Positions 52,256-58,903 of a stretch of 64,000 nucleotides of DNA are shown here, piece after piece. Each line of letters opens with the position of its first letter. Position 1 is the first letter of the stretch. Source of the stretch: Butyrivibrio sp. NC2002 (lineage in GTDB: Bacteria > Bacillota > Clostridia > Lachnospirales > Lachnospiraceae). The position numbers and the translations under genes are program-made. Under the pieces are notes generated by a model. That model was given only the letters and a program-made list of their open reading frames with translations, did no database searches and was not told the origin of the DNA. The stretch spans positions 62,001-126,000 of the forward strand of contig NZ_KL370882.1 in NCBI RefSeq assembly GCF_000702265.1, given 5' to 3'.

Positions 52256-54502
52256 TTATTTATGAAAGTTTTTATTAAGCTGTTCAATTGTATGTTTGTT
52301 TATTCTTGTAGGTTTATGTACAGGCCTTTTGCTGCTTGTATTTATTGTGTTCTTATTAGTATTTATAATGCTGTTTGCCTCATCAAATGAAAGTGACTTA
52401 ACGAAACCTGAAGGCTTTGGATATCTGGGTGCAGTATATTTACTCATTTCAATTGCCCAGTCTTTTCTGTTCACTCCCATAGGACTTTTTGCATCTGCAT
52501 GAGTTTTGGCATATTCTGCTGAAGCATTTCGAAGCTGCCTGTAAAGTGCGTCAAGATCAGCCGCATCTTCCTTTGACAAAGTACTTTTTTCCTTATATGT
52601 CTCATTTAACTGTTTTAGCTTCGCCATGGTTGCTTTAAGGGAATTATTCATCCACTTGAAGCCGCCCCTATTGATATGTCCCGTCTTCTTATTATTATGT
52701 AAATCTTCATGTATATTTTTTAGCTTATTGTATTGAGCTGCCAAATCCTTAACATAAATTGGCTCTTCATCATTTTGCACACCTATTTTAAGAGATGCAC
52801 TTCCCCGATTATATTTCACAGTTTTTTTGTTTAAGTCAGGCTCAATACTGTCTAGCTTCTCAAGGTCTGCTATTCTTTCAAAATGATTCTCCCGTGATCC
52901 CATTGTTTCTGCATTTGATCTGAGAAAATCATAGTTGTTATTAAGTGCTTTAAATTCTTCATCTTCTATAACAGCTATTCGTTTATTATTAATGCAATTT
53001 TGCATTTCAACGGTTCTTTCCCAGCAGCTATTTATTACTTCTTCTGAAAAGTTTAAGTCCTTGAGTATAATCGAAAGCTGCTCTTTTGAAAGTTTTGATA
53101 CAGATTCTGCAGTAGCTTTTCTGATAACCTTCATGTCATTAGGCAATGTGAAGTATCCTTTAGTTCTCTTTGACAGACTCTCTGTATTGGTAACTCCAAA
53201 CGTCCTGTCATTATCAATACCTTTTATGCCTGCAAGCTTCCATTCCCCATCAATTTTCTTCATATCATATATGATATTGCCATCATGGCGGTCTGTGTTT
53301 CCGCAAATAAAATCAAGGACCTGCATATCGGATATCTGCATTTTTATTTTAGGATCATTTAGCAGACCGGGATGCTTTGATATTTCATATAGTGGATCAT
53401 TATATCTTAAATTGCGTGAGTCCCTTCCCCGGGCTGTTTCCTGAAATACACCGGTTCTCTTTACTCCGTCTTTGTCAGTGATCGTTACTCTCTCTGCTTT
53501 TGCAACGACATCCTGTACTCCAAGAATCTCTGCAATTCTGGATACACCTACATTTCTGTTTGGTATGTTTTCATCAAACGGGATATTTTCGATGTTCTTG
53601 TTTATATATCTTTCCCTGCCAAGACCTGATGCATCCTCTATAAAGTCAATAAATGCCTGCCTGGAATCTGCATCCTTATTTATTTTCCCAAATGTCTCTT
53701 GGTAGTCAGGCCCATAAAGTATTTTTATATATCCTTCATAATACCTTTTAAAATTCACTTCATCATCAGCACTAAGTTCAGGTTTTTCACCACCATTTTT
53801 CTTGTTGTCCAAACTACCTCTGATAAAATGTAAATCATTAGCCAGACTCTGTAATTTTCCCTTTTTAATATCGCCATCTTTATCTACAAAACTATCAAAG
53901 ATAGCTTTTAAACCATCACTTTTACCTGCATATGCACCTTTAAGATAGTTAAATAGATTTTCATCTGACAAAACAGTATAGTCTTCGGTAAAGAATCCCT
54001 GATAATTTCCTGCCTCGGTGCTTACTTCAATCGGGATTCTTGTACTGGATAGTGCGCCGACAACTTCAAGGTCTTTTGTTTCAGTCTCCAGCGTAACTTC
54101 TGTTATTCTGGCATTTTCAATTATCTTGGGCAAAGTTACTTTATCATAGGATTGTATATTCTGTAATTCAAGAATATCATTTCTTAGGATCTTCTCTATA
54201 GCCAGAACACTCTGCAATCTGGCAGTACCATAGCCGCTATGCCTGCTTGTACCTTTTCCTGATGTGTATTGCTCGCATAGGCGCAGAGCATCGCCATATA
54301 TCTTCTTTATTTCTTCAATATCTTTTGAGCCAAGTACAGGATAATTATCACCGCTCTTTTCATAGTATCTGTTTATACATTCAGAGAGCTCATTTAATTT
54401 ACGCTCCATCCTTTGATATTTGCCGGATTTTCCGTAACCGAATGAAGCATTTTCCAGATCTTTTATTGCGTTATTTAATTTAGGATTCTTTGTTGTCGGC
54501 AT
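52256..54502 (-). CDS. Large unknown protein with a PI3/4-kinase-like catalytic core
   Basis: The 748-residue protein has no signal peptide or membrane span. In the middle it shows a lipid-kinase/HipA-like pattern: VFQETARGRDSRN, then FICGNTDRHDGNIIYD with D404, R405, H406 and N409 as the catalytic loop (compare D-R-H-x-x-N of PI3/4 kinases), then GIKGIDNDRTFG with D430/D432 as the metal-binding aspartates. The N-terminal 250 and C-terminal 200 residues are unassigned helices. Activity as a kinase or AMP-transferase is possible, not shown. GGGGG precedes ATG 54502. Two tiny ORFs and a double-glycine leader peptide gene lie upstream on the same strand. Confidence 0.6.
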   Translation of the reverse strand: MPTTKNPKLNNAIKDLENASFGYGKSGKYQRMERKLNELSECINRYYEKSGDNYPVLGSKDIEEIKKIYGDALRLCEQYTSGKGTSRHSGYGTARLQSVLAIEKILRNDILELQNIQSYDKVTLPKIIENARITEVTLETETKDLEVVGALSSTRIPIEVSTEAGNYQGFFTEDYTVLSDENLFNYLKGAYAGKSDGLKAIFDSFVDKDGDIKKGKLQSLANDLHFIRGSLDNKKNGGEKPELSADDEVNFKRYYEGYIKILYGPDYQETFGKINKDADSRQAFIDFIEDASGLGRERYINKNIENIPFDENIPNRNVGVSRIAEILGVQDVVAKAERVTITDKDGVKRTGVFQETARGRDSRNLRYNDPLYEISKHPGLLNDPKIKMQISDMQVLDFICGNTDRHDGNIIYDMKKIDGEWKLAGIKGIDNDRTFGVTNTESLSKRTKGYFTLPNDMKVIRKATAESVSKLSKEQLSIILKDLNFSEEVINSCWERTVEMQNCINNKRIAVIEDEEFKALNNNYDFLRSNAETMGSRENHFERIADLEKLDSIEPDLNKKTVKYNRGSASLKIGVQNDEEPIYVKDLAAQYNKLKNIHEDLHNNKKTGHINRGGFKWMNNSLKATMAKLKQLNETYKEKSTLSKEDAADLDALYRQLRNASAEYAKTHADAKSPMGVNRKDWAIEMSKYTAPRYPKPSGFVKSLSFDEANSIINTNKNTINTSSKRPVHKPTRINKHTIEQLNKNFHK

Positions 54503-54517
54503 AAGCTTTTCCCCCTA

Positions 54518-54643
54518 TTAAAGCTCTTTACCAGTTACTTTAACTTTTTTAATAATCGATGATAAACTCTTTTTCTTATTCTGCTTCTTAATATTATCAT
54601 TACCGATTATGGCATTTATATCAATTGCTTTTACCATTTGCAT
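54518..54643 (-). CDS. Small basic peptide (41 residues) before the kinase-like gene
   Basis: ATG 54643 (or 54637) opens a frame that reads MQMVKAIDINAIIGNDNIKK and continues with a lysine-rich stretch (KQNKKKSLSSIIKKVKV). It ends 15 bp before the kinase-like gene and starts 7 bp after the 42-residue ORF. The ribosome binding site is weak. A peptide substrate or partner of the kinase-like protein is possible (inference). Confidence 0.45.
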   Translation of the reverse strand: MQMVKAIDINAIIGNDNIKKQNKKKSLSSIIKKVKVTGKEL

Positions 54644-54650
54644 TGGCTTC

Positions 54651-54779
54651 TCATAGCAGGGCGGCCACATTCATTCTGGTGTACCTGCTGGAATCTTTGT
54701 GGTCACCTACATTAACTCCCCTTAAACTCTGCAAAGCATTATCAAGTTTAGAATCTCCACTTGCTACTGTTAGTGCCAT
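54651..54779 (-). CDS. Small peptide (42 residues) in the kinase-like operon
   Basis: ATG 54779 has GAGGGGG 7 bp upstream, a strong site. The peptide begins MALTVASGDSKLDNALQSLR and ends YTRMNVAALL, with no signal peptide and no cysteine. It is followed by another small ORF and the kinase-like gene. No family is recognised. Confidence 0.5.
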   Translation of the reverse strand: MALTVASGDSKLDNALQSLRGVNVGDHKDSSRYTRMNVAALL

Positions 54780-55112
54780 AGCTTATCCCCCTCATAATTG
54801 TCTAATTTGAGCTTATATGATCAAAAATGTTTTCCTCTTGCTGATTGATCGTACTATGATTTCTTATTGACACTACCATCATATAATGTGTTGTCCAACA
54901 AATGTCCAACATTCTTTCCGGTTACTATTCACGGTTTTTTCAGGCAGCCACCTCAGTTCCTGGCCTTGCTCTCCAAATATATCATCGTATGTAGCAAAGC
55001 GCCAAGGAATACTTTACTCCTCGGCGCTTTATTTTAGTATTCTTTTTATTGAAATTTTTACATGTACTGCAGAAAATACTTGCTTCAGAGCTATTAATAA
55101 TATACTCCGCTA
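54780..55112. other. Intergenic region between the leader peptide gene and the small ORFs
   Basis: It contains a possible minus-strand promoter near 54885-54912 (TTGGAC ... TTATAT), a hairpin at 54996-55030, and a 21-bp stretch (54892-54912) identical to one at 62976-62996 in the YesN-type gene. The likely reading is that the small ORFs and kinase-like gene have their own promoter here. No gene is supported. Confidence 0.45.
54996..55030 (+). terminator. GC-rich hairpin followed by T-rich sequence on the plus strand
   Basis: AAAGCGCC (54996-55003) pairs with GGCGCTTT (55023-55030), with an inner GGA/TCC pairing. ATTTTAGTATTCTTTTT follows on the plus strand and TTTGCT on the minus strand. It may work in both directions; on the minus strand it would end the leader-peptide transcript. 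Confidence 0.55.
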
Positions 55113-55340
55113 TCACAACTTTTTTTTCCTCTCTTCGCTTGCGTACTCCGGAAGAGGAATCCCACTAGGTAACGTACCTGTGGCCGGTCTCTTTCTTGCC
55201 AAAAATCTACCGCCTCCGCCCGCGACCATATCAAGTTCGTCGTCTGTAAGACTAATACCCGCCTTTTCTAAAATATCTCTTGCCTCGTCTTTGCTTTGTG
55301 CCTTTGATACCTCTTCTTTAAGAGCTCCTGTCAACTTCAT
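55113..55340 (-). CDS. Double-glycine leader peptide (possible RiPP or exported-peptide precursor)
   Basis: The 75-residue protein has an amphipathic leader (MKLTGALKEEVSKAQSKDEA and DILEKAGISLTDDELDMVAGG) of the Nif11/double-glycine type, with the cleavage motif L-D-M-V-A-G-G-G-G at about residues 35-43. The C-terminal part (about 32 residues) starts GRFLARKRPATGTLP and is basic, proline-rich and free of cysteine. It is a candidate precursor processed and exported by a C39-type transporter, which must be encoded elsewhere. AAGGAGG precedes ATG 55340. The core's lack of Cys argues against a lanthipeptide. Confidence 0.7.
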   Translation of the reverse strand: MKLTGALKEEVSKAQSKDEARDILEKAGISLTDDELDMVAGGGGRFLARKRPATGTLPSGIPLPEYASEERKKKL

Positions 55341-55573
55341 GTCTGCAACCTCCTTTCATAAAAAGAAATTGTATGTTGTCGTTGATAATATCCATATGAA
55401 ATTACAGATATTGTACCATATTTTCACTGTTAGTTGTCTTGAGTCATTTATGAAAAAAAGCTAAAAAACAAATAGATTTCCATTTTTCTGATATAATATA
55501 GTTAATATTTTCGGGATAAAATACAGAAATAATATCAGGATTATATTTGCGTCCATCGCTCGAAAGGAGAAAA

Positions 55574-56530
55574 ATGCATCGTTTTATAAAAAATTCGATT
55601 ATAACAGTGCTTGCGGTAACCACTTTGTTTTTGACTATTCCGTTTTGCTCAGAGGCAGAAACAGGCTTATCGGGAAAAATAGTATTTCATAATTATTCAA
55701 GCTACGATAATGCTGACAGCAGGCTCTATATTTACGATTTTAAGACAGATGACCTAAAATGCATAAGTGAAAACTGGACAAATGTAAAAAATCCGATGAA
55801 CGCCAATTTCGGAAAAGATGGGCAGTCCATAGTATTTATGGGTCAGGTCGATGATGAATGGGATATTTTCGAGTATACGAATGGAGCCTTAGAACCTGTA
55901 AACCTTACAAAAGGAAATGGTCTGGATGATGAGGATCCCAAATATGATCCAAGCGGAAAAAACATCATCTTCAAACAAAGTAATCCCTCAGGAAAAGGGA
56001 CCAGGATCGTAAAATATAACCGCAGTAAAAAGAAACTGACAGTCCTTATAAAGGGACGCTCTGAAAAGTCCATGCCCTACTACAGTAAAAACGGCAAACA
56101 GATTTACTATGTTGAAGGTCTGGGAAAGAAAATGTCTATCTATGTAGCAGGTAAAAACGGCAAAAACAAAAAACTGCTCTACCAAAAAGATGGAGTGCAG
56201 TCCTACTATCCTATTGTCTCCGATAACGGAAAATACCTGTATTTTTCAAGAGGATACAGCAAGAAGAACCGCGTAGACCAGATCATAAGATACAATTTAA
56301 AGACCGGAAAAGCAAAGTCCTTAAAGTGCAACAGCAAATACTTTGACTGCTCCGATACCTGCTGTGTTTCGTCCAAATATATCATCATCAGCTGCTCAAA
56401 AGAAGAAGGAACGGGCGGTTATGACTTATATCTTGTAAATACAAGATCAGGTGAAATGACAAACTTAAATACCTTCAACTCAAAAATAAACACACCCCTT
56501 GAGGAGCTGGGGTGCGACTATTTTGAATGA
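55574..56530 (+). CDS. Secreted TolB-like beta-propeller protein
   Basis: This 318-residue protein has a signal peptide (about 1-29, ending CSEA) and repeated WD40-like/PD40 motifs (NANFGKDGQSIVFMGQ, DPKYDPSGKNIIFKQ, MPYYSKNGKQIYYVEG, YPIVSDNGKYLYFSRG), giving about six blades. Such propellers bind other proteins or peptides. ATG 55574 with GGAG 5 bp upstream is preferred over the upstream in-frame start at 55547. A TATAAT at 55492-55497 is a likely -10 element. The partner is not known; it is divergent from the leader-peptide gene by about 230 bp. Confidence 0.8.
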   Translation: MHRFIKNSIITVLAVTTLFLTIPFCSEAETGLSGKIVFHNYSSYDNADSRLYIYDFKTDDLKCISENWTNVKNPMNANFGKDGQSIVFMGQVDDEWDIFEYTNGALEPVNLTKGNGLDDEDPKYDPSGKNIIFKQSNPSGKGTRIVKYNRSKKKLTVLIKGRSEKSMPYYSKNGKQIYYVEGLGKKMSIYVAGKNGKNKKLLYQKDGVQSYYPIVSDNGKYLYFSRGYSKKNRVDQIIRYNLKTGKAKSLKCNSKYFDCSDTCCVSSKYIIISCSKEEGTGGYDLYLVNTRSGEMTNLNTFNSKINTPLEELGCDYFE

Positions 56531-56536
56531 TTATAT

Positions 56537-56908
56537 TCACTTAACTTCTAAGACTTCGCTGACTGTGTAACCAAGGCTTTCTATCTCTTTTACAATGACA
56601 CTGTCAGCGACTTCTTTTTCATAAGAAACAACTGCTTCTTTCTTTTTAAGGGAAAGCTTTGCCGATACGCCTTCAATTCTGTTGATCATGCGCTTTACTC
56701 TGTTGGTGCAGTTTTCGCAGTGCATACCGTCAATCTTAAACTTTTTAGTCATGATTATCTTGCCCGATAGTTTTTTATCGGGCTCTTTTACTGTTTTGCT
56801 CCCGCCTCCGCAGCAGCCGCCCTCACCTTTGAAATGCTTTATGCATCCGCGAAGTGAGATAAGCATGATAATTATCAGAATCCCTATGATTATAATGTTT
56901 GATGTCAT
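56537..56908 (-). CDS. Membrane-anchored HMA-domain protein
   Basis: The 123-residue protein has an N-terminal membrane segment (about 3-20), a cysteine/glycine-rich stretch (GCIKHFKGEGGCCGGG), and a C-terminal heavy-metal-associated domain (about 55-120) with the metal site GMHCENC. The first half resembles FeoB-associated small Cys-rich membrane proteins; the second half is a copper-chaperone-type fold. Metal delivery to or from a membrane pump is likely. ATG 56908 has GAAAGG about 9 bp upstream. No pump gene is adjacent; the one in the window lies at 8760-10856. Confidence 0.8.
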   Translation of the reverse strand: MTSNIIIIGILIIIMLISLRGCIKHFKGEGGCCGGGSKTVKEPDKKLSGKIIMTKKFKIDGMHCENCTNRVKRMINRIEGVSAKLSLKKKEAVVSYEKEVADSVIVKEIESLGYTVSEVLEVK

Positions 56909-57170
56909 ATATATTGCCTTTCTATAACAAGCGCTTATGTTAGCCGCATCTAACATTATAATTCAAATTTTCTGTTATGTCCATAGTAAAGCGTCGCTCT
57001 TCATTTTGGGGGCATCTATTGTCTGATGTAAAATTTAATTTTGCGCCATAAGTTTTTCTTCTTTTTGATCTAAATTAATTATATAATTGAAAGGTCAGGC
57101 AAATACTGAAATTTAGGGTTTTATAGCAACTGATGAGTCTACGTCAGATAAGTTTTACAGGAGGTATAGT

Positions 57171-57698
57171 ATGAATACTAAGGATTGTATTGAAAAAAGA
57201 AGCTCTACCAGAAGCTTCACAGAAGAAAAGCTGTCAAAAGAGCAGATTGACATGGTCATAGATGCAGGTCTTTTTGCTCCCACAGGACAGAACAAAAAGG
57301 AAATATTTTTTACTGTAGTTGACGGACAAAATGAGATTCTCTCAGAGATAGAAGATGAAAAGCATCGAATGAGGGGCGAAGGTGCTCAGGCTCATAATTT
57401 CTATTATGAAGCACCTACAGTAGTTTTCCTGAGTGCAGAAGAAGATTTCAAATGGAGCAAAGTAGACGCAGGAATAGCTGTTGAAAACATGGCTCTTATT
57501 GCAGAGGATCTAGGCATCGGAAGTCTTATCATCGGTTCCATATATGATGCTCTCCATGGCGAAAAGAGGGATTACTTCATGGAAAAATTGCAGATTCCTA
57601 AGAGAAAAGATTTCCAGATAGCAATTGCCCTTGGATTCAAGGCCACCACTAAGGCTCCTCATGATTTTAACAAGGATGAACAGGTGAAATATTTGTAA
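57171..57698 (+). CDS. Nitroreductase-family flavoprotein
   Basis: The 175-residue protein has the family pattern: CIEKRSSTRSFTEEKLSKEQ (FMN-binding R-S-x-R), then DAGLFAPTGQNKKEIFF, and ENMALIAEDLGIGSLIIGSI. Such FMN enzymes reduce nitro groups, quinones or other electron acceptors with NAD(P)H. AGGAGG lies before ATG 57171. It is followed 22 bp later by an aldo/keto reductase gene, suggesting a shared redox role. Confidence 0.88.
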   Translation: MNTKDCIEKRSSTRSFTEEKLSKEQIDMVIDAGLFAPTGQNKKEIFFTVVDGQNEILSEIEDEKHRMRGEGAQAHNFYYEAPTVVFLSAEEDFKWSKVDAGIAVENMALIAEDLGIGSLIIGSIYDALHGEKRDYFMEKLQIPKRKDFQIAIALGFKATTKAPHDFNKDEQVKYL

Positions 57699-57720
57699 TA
57701 GTTTTATGGAGGTATTAACG

Positions 57721-58713
57721 GTGTATCAGGCAGCTACAGACAGATATGATAAAATGAGTTACAGAAGATGCGGAAAAAGCGGTCTTCTTCTTCCCGAGGT
57801 TTCACTTGGACTATGGCATAATTTCGGCGATACCGGTGTCTATGCCAATATGGTGAAAATGTGCCAGACCGCCTTTGACAACGGGATCACACACTTTGAT
57901 CTGGCAAACAACTACGGCCCTGCTCCGGGAAGCGCTGAGTTAAACTTTGGCAAAATTTTAAAGGACAATTTCCTTCCTTACAGAGATGAGCTTATCATCT
58001 CAACCAAGGCAGGTTACGATATGTGGGAAGGCCCTTACGGTAACTGGGGAAGCAGAAAATATCTTCTCGCAAGTCTCGACCAGTCACTAAAAAGAATGGG
58101 ACTTGAATATGTGGATATCTTCTATCACCACCGCATGGATCCCGAGACTCCGCTAGAAGAAACCATGGGAGCTCTTGCAACTGCAGTTAACAGCGGTAAG
58201 GCACTCTACGTCGGATTATCCAACTACGACGGGGAAACACTTGAAAAGGCAACGAAGATTCTCAATGAACTCCACGTTCCTTTTGTCATTAACCAGAACA
58301 GATACAATATCTTCGACAGAAGGATCGAGAAGAACGGATTAAAAGACACAGCTAAAAAGCTGTCAAAAGGCGTTATCTGCTTCTCTCCTCTTGAACAGGG
58401 CGTTTTGACTGAAAGATATTTTAACGGTATCCCTGAAGACAGCCGCGTAAAAACTGACGGAAGATTCCTTAATGAAAACAGCGAAGCTCTCAAAAAAGTA
58501 GAAAAGGTAAAAGCATTAAATGAAATCGCAAAATCAAGGAACCAGTCAATTGCACAGATGGCACTTGCGTGGGTATTAAAGGATGATGTGATCACCTCAG
58601 TAATAATCGGCGCTTCCAAGCCCGAACAGATCCTTGACAATGTGATTGCCGCAAGAAACACTTCATTTACCGAAGATGAATTAAATAAAATTGACGATAT
58701 CTGCAGATCTTGA
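57721..58713 (+). CDS. Aldo/keto reductase (YghZ-like)
   Basis: The 330-residue protein has an (alpha/beta)8 barrel pattern with the AKR catalytic tetrad: D and Y in HFDLANNYGPAPGSAE, K in LIISTKAGYDMW, and H in FYHHRMDPETPLEET. The GPYGNWGSRKYL motif is typical of the YghZ/GpR group that reduces glyceraldehyde 3-phosphate or methylglyoxal. GTG 57721 is chosen because GGAGG lies 7 bp upstream; the in-frame ATG 57706 overlaps that site. The gene follows the nitroreductase gene and is ended by a hairpin cluster. Confidence 0.9.
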   Translation: MYQAATDRYDKMSYRRCGKSGLLLPEVSLGLWHNFGDTGVYANMVKMCQTAFDNGITHFDLANNYGPAPGSAELNFGKILKDNFLPYRDELIISTKAGYDMWEGPYGNWGSRKYLLASLDQSLKRMGLEYVDIFYHHRMDPETPLEETMGALATAVNSGKALYVGLSNYDGETLEKATKILNELHVPFVINQNRYNIFDRRIEKNGLKDTAKKLSKGVICFSPLEQGVLTERYFNGIPEDSRVKTDGRFLNENSEALKKVEKVKALNEIAKSRNQSIAQMALAWVLKDDVITSVIIGASKPEQILDNVIAARNTSFTEDELNKIDDICRS

Positions 58714-58727
58714 TCAAATTGGTAGAA

Positions 58728-58834
58728 CAAAGAGTCGCTCGCGACTCTTTGCGCGCTGGTGCGCGCAAGCTTTAGCTTGCAAAATTCATCTGCGCACCAG
58801 TCGCATCCTTAGCGGAGCGCTTTTTATTTGATAG
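58728..58834. repeat. Cluster of GC-rich hairpins, probable repeated element
   Basis: Successive perfect hairpins: CAAAGAGTCGC/GCGACTCTTTG (58728-58751), GCGCGC-TGGT-GCGCGC (58751-58766), GCAAGC-TTTA-GCTTGC (58765-58780), and a longer pairing of CTGGTGCGC with GCGCACCAG (58792-58800). A 13-bp AT-rich hairpin (58822-58834 with 58839-58851) follows. The region is far more GC-rich than its surroundings. It looks like a dispersed intergenic element rather than a simple terminator. Confidence 0.65.
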
Positions 58835-58850
58835 GAATCTATCAAATAAA

Positions 58851-58895
58851 AAAACGAGTGCATGTTCACTAAAACAACATGCACTCGTTTTTCTT
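58851..58895. terminator. Bidirectional terminator between the AKR and pullulanase genes
   Basis: AAAACGAGTGCATGTT (58851-58866) pairs perfectly over 16 bp with 58876-58891, with A-runs before and T-runs after, so it can stop transcription in both directions. It lies between converging genes. Confidence 0.85.
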
Positions 58896-58903
58896 TTGCT
58901 TAC

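Noticed and set aside
54886..55464. 192-codon plus-strand ORF over the leader peptide gene
   Set aside because: It is antisense to the leader peptide gene, which has a perfect ribosome binding site and a recognisable leader motif; the plus-strand product looks like random translation.
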